Positions 1 through 7,327 of a stretch of 43,001 nt of DNA are shown here, piece after piece (positions within the stretch are counted from its first letter, which is position 1; each line of letters opens with the position of its first letter). This stretch comes from Loigolactobacillus bifermentans DSM 20003. GTDB taxonomy: Bacteria; Bacillota; Bacilli; Lactobacillales; Lactobacillaceae. The position numbers and the translations under genes are program-made. A model generated the notes under the pieces. That model was not told the DNA's origin. It saw only the letters and a program-made list of their open reading frames with translations, and made no database searches. The stretch covers positions 1 to 43,001 of the forward strand of contig NZ_AZDA01000011.1 in the NCBI RefSeq assembly GCF_001434575.1. Direction: 5' to 3'.

Positions 1-3
1 TAA

Positions 4-49
4 GAAAAGCCCCACAATCATTAGACTTCTTGTCTAACAATTGTAGGGC
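4..49 (-). terminator. Rho-independent terminator of the alcohol dehydrogenase gene
   Basis: Two arms (40-49 and 9-18) pair as GCCC-ACAAT/ATTGT-GGGC with an inner TAGAC/GTCTA stem around a TTCTT loop. Read on the minus strand the stem is followed by TTTTCTTA. It lies about 30 bases past the stop codon of the dehydrogenase gene. Confidence 0.75.
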
Positions 50-81
50 ACTTCAACCTGTCGGGCGCTTGTCATTTAATT

Positions 82-840
82 TTATTGTGCCGTATACCCG
101 CCATCTACCACAAACTCAGAGCCTGTGGCGAATTTCGATTCGTTAGAGGCCAAGTAAACGCAGATCCAGGCAATGTCATCTGGTTCGCCTAAATGGCCCA
201 TTGGGGTTTTCGTGCGATCAGACATTTGGGCCTCCGCACCGGGGATCTTGTCTACTAACGGTGTTTTAATGTAGCCAGGGTGAACGGTATTGACCCGCAC
301 GCCGTAATCTTTCAAAGCACAGTCCACTGCTGCTGATTTCGACATTAAGCGCACAGCCCCTTTTGAGGCATTGTACGCACCTAAATTAGGATCGCCAATG
401 AAGCCTTCAATTGAAGACATATTAATAATGGATGCGCCTAAATGCTTATTTTTCATGCGTTGAATGGCTAAGCGCGTGCCGTAGAAAACCCCATCCAAGT
501 TAATGGCTAATAGATCATGCCACATTTCAGTGGTGGTGTCTTCAATGGAAGCCGTCCAACCCACACCGGCATTGTTGACCAAGGTGCTCACTGGCCCGTA
601 AGACTTTTCAGCTTCATCGAATAAGGCTGTCCAGCCAGCTTCATCTGAAGCGTCATGTTTAATGTAACGAATGACATCTGGGCCACCAATTTTCTGAGCG
701 GCTGCTTCCCCGACATCAGCGTGCCGGCCTGTAATGACCACTTTGGCACCTTCTGCGACGAATTTTTGCGCAATGGCAAAGCCGATTCCAAACGTCCCAC
801 CTGTAACAATTGCAACTTTTCCATCTAAACGATGACTCAT
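82..840 (-). CDS. R-specific short-chain alcohol dehydrogenase (SDR, NADP(H)-type)
   Basis: A 252-aa classical SDR that reduces ketones to (R)-alcohols in the cytosol. From memory it is strikingly like the Lactobacillus brevis/kefiri (R)-ADH, including the start MS-RLDGKVAI and the end DGGYTAQ. Visible motifs are the Rossmann TGGTFGIG (residues 13-20), NNAG (89-92), and catalytic Ser143, Tyr156 and Lys160 in YNASK. Arg39 after the second beta strand matches the residue that gives NADPH preference in the L. brevis enzyme, and the C-terminal Gln matches its Mg-binding residue. Length equals the family norm. It is a single-gene unit with its own terminator and a cre-overlapped promoter, so catabolite repression by CcpA is likely. 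The exact physiological substrate is not visible. Confidence 0.93.
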   Translation of the reverse strand: MSHRLDGKVAIVTGGTFGIGFAIAQKFVAEGAKVVITGRHADVGEAAAQKIGGPDVIRYIKHDASDEAGWTALFDEAEKSYGPVSTLVNNAGVGWTASIEDTTTEMWHDLLAINLDGVFYGTRLAIQRMKNKHLGASIINMSSIEGFIGDPNLGAYNASKGAVRLMSKSAAVDCALKDYGVRVNTVHPGYIKTPLVDKIPGAEAQMSDRTKTPMGHLGEPDDIAWICVYLASNESKFATGSEFVVDGGYTAQ

Positions 841-925
841 TTAAATCAACTCCTAGACTATTTTTTAGCGCTGGTGTCTCATGTAACGCCAGTCAACCGT
901 GTATCTGAATTTGAAGCACATCCCT

Positions 926-952
926 AGCATAGCACATTTTGAAACGCTTTCA
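926..952 (-). promoter_or_regulatory. Promoter of the alcohol dehydrogenase gene with a perfect cre site
   Basis: On the minus strand, TGAAAGCGTTTCA (940-952) matches the CcpA cre consensus as a full pseudo-palindrome. It lies just upstream of a -10-like TATGCT (926-931) preceded by TG-rich sequence. The cre therefore covers the -35 region, a position expected to give repression when preferred sugars are present. The -35 hexamer itself is poor. The 85-base leader up to the ATG is not otherwise structured. Confidence 0.7.
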
Positions 953-1503
953 TTAAAAATCCCTCATAATTGGATAAACAATATCCATTATGAGGATTGT
1001 GTGTTATGAAAACTGAGCAAGCACTGTTTTCATTTAAAAAGCGCTGTTCGGCAGCGTCAATTTCCACTCGTGAAACAGATTGCAAGTTGAAGTCGCGGCA
1101 TCACCTTGACTGAGTGGCCGTTCCATTTCAATTTACTGGTCTTATGTGAAGTACCGGCTAAGGTTATTAAAATAATAAATTACTTTTCATACAAATTCAA
1201 TATAAAGTGGCGGCGGTGTTGTACCCGAAACCACATAACTGTATTACTCAAGTGGCAAAAAAATCATGAGCCCCACATACTCTTTTTAAGATATAAAAGT
1301 AGCATTATTTTTATTGAAACTGACTTACATTTCTGAAATATAAAAAAGAGCACCGTTTTTGCCTTCAAAAACGTGCCCTTTGCGCCACACCGTTTTCCAA
1401 CGCTGCGCTTGGATCATCCCTGCCAGTTGCCCGCCAGCCTTACTCAGCTGAACAACATTTCCATCCTATCATTGATGACAACCGGCTTCAAGCCTTGTCG
1501 CGC
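953..1503. other. Intergenic region without a convincing gene
   Basis: This stretch lies between the dehydrogenase promoter and the response regulator gene. It contains an inverted repeat at 962-995 (CCTCATAA...TTATGAGG with inner GGATA/TATCC) that has a short T-run on its minus side, and the terminator at 1342-1378. Short open frames such as 1006-1113 (35 codons, plus strand) and 1106-1336 show no domain, convincing ribosome site or codon bias. I see no supported gene here. Confidence 0.5.
1342..1378 (-). terminator. Terminator of the ABC/two-component operon
   Basis: A hairpin with arms GGGCACGTTTTT and AAAAACGGTGC (minus strand) and a six-base loop is followed by TTTTTTAT. It lies about 125 bases beyond the response regulator stop codon and is the first terminator reached by that operon. 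Confidence 0.75.
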
Positions 1504-2109
1504 TTACAACCATTGATGGGCTTTAGCCACTTGCACAGCTGCTAACCGACTGTGTACGCCAAGCTTGCTAAACACAGCTGACAAATAATTGCGCACCGTC
1601 CCATCTGATAAAAATAACTGGGCGGCAATGGCTTTGGTGGTGCCCCCTTGCGCCGCGACTTGCAGCACTTCGGTTTCTCTTTTTGACAAGGGGTTCTGTT
1701 CACTGGATAACATATTGACCACCAGCTCAGGCGCATACAGTGTTTGGCCAGCAACCACGCGTCGAATCGCCGTGATCAATTGATCACTTGGGCTATCTTT
1801 TAGCAAATAGCCGGCTACATCCGCCTGTACCGCCCGTTCAAAATACGTTTTTTGAGCAAACGTGGTTAAAATCATCACCTTGCCGGCATAGTGCTGCTGT
1901 TTCAAAGCGTCGGCTACATCTAAACCGGTTAACTGCGGCATTTCAATATCCAAAATCACCACTGCGGGCTGTAAGGCCAAAATCTCAGTGAGTGCGGTTT
2001 GACCGTCAGTCGCCGTCCCTACCACCTGCAAATCGTCTTCCAACCCTAATAACTGTGCCAAAGCCGTATTTAATAGGCTTTGATCTTCTGCTAAATAAAG
2101 TGTGATCAT
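1504..2109 (-). CDS. NarL/FixJ-family response regulator
   Basis: A 201-aa DNA-binding response regulator. The receiver domain spans about residues 1-120, with phospho-acceptor Asp54 in VVILDIEMP. A C-terminal LuxR-type helix-turn-helix (LSKRETEVLQ...TVRNYLSAVFSKLGV, about 140-195) makes it a NarL/DesR-like regulator. It overlaps the upstream kinase gene by four bases (ATGA), which implies translational coupling and partnership with that kinase. With the two upstream genes the layout is ABC ATPase, ABC-2 permease, kinase, regulator, like Bacillus subtilis yvfRSTU. The likely target is its own operon, through the inverted repeat near 4898-4925. The inducing signal is not readable from sequence. 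Confidence 0.9.
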   Translation of the reverse strand: MITLYLAEDQSLLNTALAQLLGLEDDLQVVGTATDGQTALTEILALQPAVVILDIEMPQLTGLDVADALKQQHYAGKVMILTTFAQKTYFERAVQADVAGYLLKDSPSDQLITAIRRVVAGQTLYAPELVVNMLSSEQNPLSKRETEVLQVAAQGGTTKAIAAQLFLSDGTVRNYLSAVFSKLGVHSRLAAVQVAKAHQWL

Positions 2110-3215
2110 TTTTGCTCCCCTTTCGGCAACGTTAGCGTTAATAAGGTGCCAATATGATTTGTGCCAATGTTAAACGTGCCGTTTACAGCAGCTAAACGAC
2201 TTTGCATATTTTGTAAGCCGTTGCTACCGAAACGCTGATAGCGCTGGCCATTGCCGTCATCCTGCACGAAAACCTGATAATCAGCTGGTGTTTCCATAAA
2301 CCGCAGCGTTACCTGACTGGCGTGCGCATGCCGCATAACATTGGTTAAGGCTTCGCGCAAAACAGCCGCTAAAATCCCTTGTACCGCAGTTGGCCACTGA
2401 GCAGCAGCTGTTTCACCAACCGTTTCTAAAAGCACATTCGCAGCGGCCAACGCCTTACTTTGCGCTAGCAATAGTTCGCTTAAAGAAGGCTCGTGTAACC
2501 CTTTCACGATTTCCCGTACCAGTTGCAGATCTTGCCGGCTGGTGCGCGCAATATCATCTAATTCCGCCGTCACTTGTTCCGGCGCTTTGACTAGCAATTT
2601 CTTTGCCAGTTCCGTTTTGATTGCAATCAATGAAAAGCTTTGGCCTAACGTATCATGTAGGTCGCGGGCGATTCGTTCCCGTTCATCCCGTTGAATAATG
2701 GCTTCTAACCGGCGATTGGTTTGCCGCATGGCCCGGATTTGAAAAACTTGCCGTGCAAAATAATAGGATAAAAAAGGCGATAGAATGGGAAACACCCAGC
2801 CAACCGTGGTGGTGGCCGTTAAGGTGACTGGTCGCGTCAGTAAGCTTAGGCCTAAAATCAACCCGTACCCGCCTAAAAAGGCCCAAAATCGTTTTTGCGA
2901 CTGCGGACTACGGGCCAACAAAAAGGGCACTTGCCAGGCTACAAAAATCAGCAACCATGCATTGCCTGCAAACCAAGCAAATAACGCTGTCACACCAAGC
3001 TCCGCTGGCAAAGCGAACCGCCGCCACCGTGGTTTGCTGGTGACCAAAATGTAAAGGCCTAAAAAAAACACGCCTAATAATAACCAGCCCCAATCCTGCC
3101 ATTGTCGCGCCGGCAAATAGGCCAGCATGGTATACGGCCAATAAATCAACCAAATATAACTAGTCCAAGCTAAGCCTTTCACTCGTTTAACCCATTGCTG
3201 TTTGATCTGTGCCAT
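2106..3215 (-). CDS. Sensor histidine kinase, HisKA_3 (NarL-partner) type
   Basis: A 369-aa membrane histidine kinase. The N-terminal ~155 residues are several hydrophobic segments with no large extracellular domain, suggesting an intramembrane sensor as in DesK/LiaS. The dimerisation/phospho-acceptor motif ERIARDLHDTLGQ places the phosphorylated His at residue 187. A HATPase_c domain follows, with an N-box (REALTNVMRHAHAS) and glycine boxes (DDGNG, GSNGLQNMQ). The start at 3215 is chosen because GATGAGG lies six bases before that ATG; the longer open frame to 3416 runs antisense-like through the permease gene. The chosen start overlaps the permease 3' end by 37 bases. It presumably phosphorylates the regulator encoded next. 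Confidence 0.88.
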   Translation of the reverse strand: MAQIKQQWVKRVKGLAWTSYIWLIYWPYTMLAYLPARQWQDWGWLLLGVFFLGLYILVTSKPRWRRFALPAELGVTALFAWFAGNAWLLIFVAWQVPFLLARSPQSQKRFWAFLGGYGLILGLSLLTRPVTLTATTTVGWVFPILSPFLSYYFARQVFQIRAMRQTNRRLEAIIQRDERERIARDLHDTLGQSFSLIAIKTELAKKLLVKAPEQVTAELDDIARTSRQDLQLVREIVKGLHEPSLSELLLAQSKALAAANVLLETVGETAAAQWPTAVQGILAAVLREALTNVMRHAHASQVTLRFMETPADYQVFVQDDGNGQRYQRFGSNGLQNMQSRLAAVNGTFNIGTNHIGTLLTLTLPKGEQK

Positions 3216-3955
3216 GTTAACCTCATCTTTTTTAAATAACGTTGGCCGTACCCGACGGCCCCTAAGCCTAAAAGCCAGCTTAACAGCCCGATCCAATGTT
3301 GCCACGCAAACGGCTGTGCTAATACGATAGCATCCAGCAGTCTTTTTGTAAAATACGGCGGCAACAATCGACCAACCCCCTGCGCCCAATGTGGCAACAT
3401 GGCAAAGGGCCACCACAGCCCCGTTAAAATCGCCCCGGGAAAAGTGAGTAAATTACTGGCCAGGTTTAAGGTTTCTTCTCGGTTCAGCCTGCTTAACCCG
3501 TACCCGATCAACAGTAAGGGCACTTCGCCTAACCCTGCAACCAGAACCAATGCGGCCCACTGCACAGCCGTTAACGTCACCTGATTGAGCACCACTGCTA
3601 AACCGCCTAGCACCCCCACCGTTAACCCAGTAATCAGTAAAAACAGCGTGGTCATGGTGATCCGATAAGGTCCTAAGCCACTAGGCGTTAACCGTAAACG
3701 CGCTTGATAGCCAGTTTTGCGATCACGTAACAGCATTATTGCCAGACCAAAATTAGCGCTGATCAATCCACTATACACGATCATACTGGTTAAATAACGC
3801 TTGGCAAATTGTGGCGTGCTAGGTGTATCGGACATTACCCGGGTAAATAAAATGTAAAACCCCGCTGGCATTAAAATGGAAAAAAATAAAAAAGGCAAAT
3901 TGCGTTTCAATTGCCGTTGCCCATCAAATAAGAGCTGTTGTGTGACAATTTTCAT
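3179..3955 (-). CDS. ABC-2 type exporter permease
   Basis: A 258-aa integral membrane protein with about six hydrophobic segments, typical of ABC-2 permeases that export drugs, lipids or peptides. A cytoplasmic N-terminus is followed by a segment near residues 22-40 and a charged loop (LRDRKTGYQARLRLTPSG) characteristic of the family's coupling region. It overlaps the ATPase gene by four bases and the kinase gene by 37 bases, so all four genes are probably one transcript. The substrate is unknown. Coupling to a NarL-type two-component system is usual for envelope-stress or antimicrobial-responsive exporters of this kind. Confidence 0.88.
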   Translation of the reverse strand: MKIVTQQLLFDGQRQLKRNLPFLFFSILMPAGFYILFTRVMSDTPSTPQFAKRYLTSMIVYSGLISANFGLAIMLLRDRKTGYQARLRLTPSGLGPYRITMTTLFLLITGLTVGVLGGLAVVLNQVTLTAVQWAALVLVAGLGEVPLLLIGYGLSRLNREETLNLASNLLTFPGAILTGLWWPFAMLPHWAQGVGRLLPPYFTKRLLDAIVLAQPFAWQHWIGLLSWLLGLGAVGYGQRYLKKMRLTWHRSNSNGLNE

Positions 3956-4839
3956 TTTGACGCCTCCGTTTGCGTGAGTTGAGTCAACATTGTGGCTAAC
4001 GAGTCATGGGTGATTGTGACTTGGCGTAGCGCGTTAAGGTGTGGTGCTAACGCCTGCAACGTGGCTGTTTCATCCGAACTGATCAGTTGGAGCCCATTAG
4101 TAGTAGCCTGAACAGTTTGCACCCCGGCCAACTGGGCAAATTGCCCCGCTGGTAAATCGGTTTGAAAGGTGATCTCTGTTCGCGGCTGAGCCGCTTGTAA
4201 CTGTGCCAGCGACCCATCAAAAACAAACCGCCCGGCTTGCATGATCAAAAACCGTTGCGCCACAGCCTGTAACGCGGTTAAATCATGACTGGTGATAATA
4301 ATCGTGATGCCACGGGCTTGTAATGCGCGCATTTGTTGCCAAAAAGCCGCTTGCACCATAACATCCATGCCCACCGTCGGCTCATCCAGTAACAATAAGC
4401 GCGGCCGGCCTACAAGCGCTGTTAGCAATGACACCCGCCGTAACTGGCCGCCTGACAATTGGGTCAACCGCCGGTGGGCCAAGTCCGTTAACCCTGCTTC
4501 AGCTAATAACGTCGCCGGCGCCAACGCCTGCGGATAATAAGCCGCTAAATCCGTTAATAAATCTAAAACCGTCACCCCAGGCAACACCAAATCGCCTTGG
4601 CGCATAATGCCTAGCTGGGCTTTGGCTTGCCGACTGCCAGGTGCCGCCCCAAAAATGGTTAACTGCCCTTGGGCCGGTAACAACCCCAACAACAGGTTTA
4701 ACAACGTCGTTTTCCCGGCACCGTTGGCCCCAATCAGGCCAATGAGTTCGCCAGTTTGCACGGTGAAATCGATGCCTTTTAAAACAGGGTGCTTTGGATA
4801 AGCAAACTGTAGCTCAGTCGCTTGAATCAGTGTGGTCAT
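3952..4839 (-). CDS. ABC transporter ATP-binding protein
   Basis: A 295-aa ABC ATPase that powers the adjacent ABC-2 permease. It shows Walker A GANGAGKT (residues 37-44), the signature LSGGQ, and Walker B LLLLDEP followed by the D-loop and switch His (TSHD). The C-terminal ~80 residues form the extra domain usual for drug-export ATPases. The ATG at 4839 is preferred over the one at 4845 because GGAGGG (4846-4851) ends six bases before it, while it would directly abut the earlier ATG. It is the first gene of the four-gene operon and overlaps the permease gene by four bases. Confidence 0.9.
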   Translation of the reverse strand: MTTLIQATELQFAYPKHPVLKGIDFTVQTGELIGLIGANGAGKTTLLNLLLGLLPAQGQLTIFGAAPGSRQAKAQLGIMRQGDLVLPGVTVLDLLTDLAAYYPQALAPATLLAEAGLTDLAHRRLTQLSGGQLRRVSLLTALVGRPRLLLLDEPTVGMDVMVQAAFWQQMRALQARGITIIITSHDLTALQAVAQRFLIMQAGRFVFDGSLAQLQAAQPRTEITFQTDLPAGQFAQLAGVQTVQATTNGLQLISSDETATLQALAPHLNALRQVTITHDSLATMLTQLTQTEASK

Positions 4840-4896
4840 GAACATCCCTCCATGTCCTTAGCTTACCAACTTCATCCATCCCCCCTCTAGTTCCGA

Positions 4897-4925
4897 ATGT
4901 CATGTTTGGCTATGACAAATGTCAC
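4897..4925. promoter_or_regulatory. Candidate response-regulator operator upstream of the ABC operon
   Basis: TGTCAT (4898-4903) and ATGACA (4912-4917) form an inverted repeat, and ATGTCA recurs at 4919-4924, 22 bases (two helical turns) from the first copy. The repeats lie between the upstream gene's terminator and the first gene of the exporter/two-component operon, where an autoregulatory NarL-type site would be expected. No clean -35/-10 pair was identified, so this is inference from position and symmetry. Confidence 0.4.
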
Positions 4926-4957
4926 AAAAAAACAGCTTGTCAGGGAACAACAAGCTG
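4926..4957 (-). terminator. Terminator of the histidine phosphatase gene
   Basis: The minus-strand stem CAGCTTGT/ACAAGCTG has a nine-base loop and is followed by seven Ts. It lies 13 bases past the stop codon of the phosphatase gene. Confidence 0.85.
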
Positions 4958-4969
4958 CTTCAGCACTTT

Positions 4970-5641
4970 TTAACTTAAAGGGCCTTCATCCACCCGATTG
5001 TAATAAGCCACTTCCACGGTTTCTGGCGTCACCAACAATTTGGTCACTGCGCCATTACGGGGAATTTGGGCCACATCATAATGCCCTTGACCATACTTTG
5101 CCACAATACTGCTCATCGCTGCCCCGTGGCTCACCAGCAACACCTGGGACCCTGGCCGCTGATGCTGCCGCAAATAATCAAACCCAGCATCGGTGCGCTG
5201 CCAGTATTCCGCATTATTTTCTGCTTGATGCGTGGGATCAGTGGCTTTAATGCGATCTTTTAATTGAGTGATCGTATACTTTTGAATCAACTCTGGATAA
5301 GTGGCCAATTTGGCCTCACCACTAACCATTGGCCAAACTTCTTGCGCCGGCATGCCCTCATAAGAGCCAAAAAAGACTTCCCGAAAATAAGTCAGCTCTT
5401 GCGGCTGTTTCAGCGCAGACGCTTGATTAGCTTGCAAAATCATTTGCGCTGTATGCCGGGCCCGCATGGTGTCACTACAATAGGCCTGATCAAAATGGAT
5501 CTGGGCCAAACGCTGCCCAGTTTGTTGGGCGTCTAAAATCCCTTGTTGCGTTAACGGCGAATCCGACCACCCTTGCACATGGCGATACGTGTTGAAATAA
5601 GTTTGACCATGCCGCACAAAATAAACTGTAATGGCTGCCAA
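4970..5641 (-). CDS. Histidine phosphatase (phosphoglycerate mutase-like) family protein
   Basis: A 223-aa cytosolic member of the histidine phosphatase superfamily. The phospho-accepting His lies in VRHGQT (residues 9-14), and the second catalytic His lies in SHGAA near residue 170. The length and N-terminal QGWSDSPLTQQG pattern fit the broad-specificity phosphatases annotated as phosphoglycerate mutases rather than the glycolytic enzyme. Translation appears to start at TTG (5641), eight to nine bases after an AAGGGG ribosome site, because no in-frame ATG is near. The gene is monocistronic with its own terminator. The true substrate cannot be inferred. Confidence 0.85.
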   Translation of the reverse strand: MAAITVYFVRHGQTYFNTYRHVQGWSDSPLTQQGILDAQQTGQRLAQIHFDQAYCSDTMRARHTAQMILQANQASALKQPQELTYFREVFFGSYEGMPAQEVWPMVSGEAKLATYPELIQKYTITQLKDRIKATDPTHQAENNAEYWQRTDAGFDYLRQHQRPGSQVLLVSHGAAMSSIVAKYGQGHYDVAQIPRNGAVTKLLVTPETVEVAYYNRVDEGPLS

Positions 5642-5681
5642 TGTGTCATCCCCTTACCTTTGTTACCGTTATTTTAACAGA

Positions 5682-6860
5682 TTATGCCGCATTTTTAGCT
5701 TTTGCTCCTAAATAATCACTTAGCAACATGGCACCGATCACCAGCAATGTATAGCGGGGCAAGGCAGTTACCGTGCCATCATGCCACAGACTCATCAATA
5801 AGGTTAACCCGCTAATGGCCACATAATACCCACCGCTAAACAAACCACTAGCAGTGCCAATAACCGCCTCAAAGCCCAATAAAGCCCGCTGCAATACCAC
5901 TGGTAAGGCGAGATTCAAGCCACAAAAGGTTACAAAAATGCCACCAACTAAAGCTGGCCAAACGTGGGCGAAAGCCACCATTTCTAGGGCGCCACCGCCG
6001 GCTAACCACAACCCCCAACGAATCAGCTGTGCTGGGGCAACTTTGACGCTTAACTGATTGGTCAACCATGCTCCTAACACACTGGCACCAGCCAGTACCA
6101 AGCCCAGACTGCCATACTGAACGGCTGAAAAACCAAAATGCGTTTGAAAAATAAACGGTGCTTCAGCATAATAACTGAATAAAATCCCGTTAATGCCACT
6201 GATCAAGCTACCTGCTAGCCAAACTTGAGGACTGCAAACCAGCCGCCACAACACATGATACCAAGGTACCGTACTGGCTGAGGCCGCCAAGCCACGGGTT
6301 TCAGGCAACCGCCGCCAGGTCAGCACCAGTAGCACGCTGGCCATACACACCAACGCTACAAAGACACTTTGATAATGACCAGAATAAGTTTGCAAAGCGC
6401 CGCCAATTATCGGGCCTAACGCTGGCGACAGCGCCATGGCAGCACTGACTTGGGCAAAAACTTGCGCCCCACGCACCCCTTGAAAAGACTCACGCATAAT
6501 GGTTTGGGTCACCACAGAACCAGTGGCAGCCCCAAAAGCTTGCACCAACCGTGCCACTAAAAACCAAGTAACATTTGGTGCCAGTAGCAAGCCCAAATTG
6601 CCCAGTGCGTAAACAACAATGCCCCAACACATGGCCACCCGCCGACCACGACGATCTGACAACCAACCCCACAATAGCACGCCACCAGCAAAGCCAATAA
6701 AATAAAAGCTCATGGCCAACTGACTGGTCGCCGCTGACACCCGAAATGCTTGACTCAGTGCTGGTAACACCGGGGTGAAAATCGATTCACTAATTTGCGG
6801 GAACCCAACTAATACAATTAATAACAAAACAGATGGTACTTTATTTTGGACGTTTTTCAC
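5682..6860 (-). CDS. MFS drug efflux transporter, Bcr/CflA type
   Basis: A 392-aa, 12-segment major facilitator. The first loop carries the MFS motif A (GWLSDRRGRR), and motif C-like glycine/proline-rich sequence (ALGPIIGGAL) is in segment 5, typical of drug:H+ antiporters of the Bcr/CflA (DHA1) group. The start is GTG at 6860, eight bases after AAAGGAG. It is a single-gene unit on the minus strand, 40 bases upstream of the phosphatase gene start, so the two may be co-transcribed. No regulator is adjacent and the drug specificity is unknown. Confidence 0.88.
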   Translation of the reverse strand: MKNVQNKVPSVLLLIVLVGFPQISESIFTPVLPALSQAFRVSAATSQLAMSFYFIGFAGGVLLWGWLSDRRGRRVAMCWGIVVYALGNLGLLLAPNVTWFLVARLVQAFGAATGSVVTQTIMRESFQGVRGAQVFAQVSAAMALSPALGPIIGGALQTYSGHYQSVFVALVCMASVLLVLTWRRLPETRGLAASASTVPWYHVLWRLVCSPQVWLAGSLISGINGILFSYYAEAPFIFQTHFGFSAVQYGSLGLVLAGASVLGAWLTNQLSVKVAPAQLIRWGLWLAGGGALEMVAFAHVWPALVGGIFVTFCGLNLALPVVLQRALLGFEAVIGTASGLFSGGYYVAISGLTLLMSLWHDGTVTALPRYTLLVIGAMLLSDYLGAKAKNAA

Positions 6861-7011
6861 GTAATTCGCTCCTTTGATTTAATTTACGGAAGAACGCCCT
6901 TGACCACTTACGGTAACACAAGCAATAAACTGTACGTAAACAGACATCTTTTCCACCCCTTTCATAAGCTTTTATCATACCGGAAGCCAACTGATCTGGC
7001 AAATGAGCAAA

Positions 7012-7039
7012 CAAAAAGGAGCAAGCACACACTTGCTCC
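7012..7039 (-). terminator. Terminator behind the fetB remnant
   Basis: GGAGCAAG (7018-7025) pairs with CTTGCTCC (7032-7039) and is followed on the minus strand by TTTTTGT. It sits seven bases past the stop codon of the truncated fetB copy, so it was probably the original fetB terminator before the insertion. Confidence 0.8.
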
Positions 7040-7045
7040 TTTCGA

Positions 7046-7165
7046 CTACCGCAACTGCAAGTCCTGATTATAAAATTGTGGGTAAGCGGCGTAACAGGCA
7101 ATTACGCTGCCTAAGCTGGTGGCACCTAACAACATAAAGGTGACCATGATCTGGTACATAATGGC
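7046..7165 (-). pseudogene. 3'-terminal fragment of a second fetB copy
   Basis: Reading the minus strand from 7165 gives 39 codons plus TAG that encode the same C-terminus as the intact fetB at 8838 (ending YNQDLQLR versus YNHDLQLR). The nucleotide sequence differs at many synonymous positions, except for the first 33 bases, which are identical. There is no start or upstream part. It keeps a terminator immediately downstream, so it is the displaced original end of fetB. Confidence 0.88.
7133..7165. repeat. 33-bp direct repeat, left copy (island boundary)
   Basis: This 33-bp segment is identical to 8925-8957. Identity ends abruptly on the right (GGC then TTC here, GGC then CTT in the other copy) and fades to roughly 80% on the left. 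That is the pattern left when an element recombines inside a gene and supplies a diverged replacement 3' end. Confidence 0.85.
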
Positions 7166-7174
7166 TTCAACTCA

Positions 7175-7327
7175 TTAGCTCTCTAGAGCATCTATCCCCC
7201 AAAATGGAATATACTTGATAAATTTACGACCTGCATTTGGATCATATGGTTTTATCATTTTAGCATTTATTGCGTTAGAAATTGCTTTGGAAATTGCTGC
7301 ACTATCGCGCGTTGTCAGTCGAAATCA
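7175..7327 (-). pseudogene. Detached C-terminus of the AlbA_2/ATPase protein after an in-frame TGA
   Basis: Beyond the TGA at 7325-7327 the same reading frame stays open for another 49 codons, to TAA at 7175-7177. It reads like the end of a winged-helix domain: FRLTTRDSAAISKAISNA, then a KPYDPNAG...YIPFW pattern that I recall from the C-terminus of this family. The TGA therefore looks like a CGA-to-TGA nonsense change in what was a 491-codon gene. There is no start or ribosome site for separate translation. Confidence 0.75.

Noticed and set aside
1006-1113. Plus-strand 35-codon ORF near the alcohol dehydrogenase promoter
   Set aside because: It starts within a hairpin region, has only a weak GAGG site, no recognisable domain, and no neighbours that suggest translation.
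1106-1336. 76-aa plus-strand ORF in the 953-1503 gap
   Set aside because: Composition is not protein-like, there is no ribosome site, and it runs into the minus-strand terminator.
3216-3416. N-terminal extension of the histidine kinase frame
   Set aside because: It lies entirely within the permease gene and lacks a ribosome site, while ATG 3215 has a good one and gives the normal family length.
6841-7101. 86-aa minus-strand ORF between the Bcr/CflA gene and the fetB remnant
   Set aside because: It is Cys/Arg-rich, without a start site, and overlaps the real GTG start of the MFS gene and a terminator.
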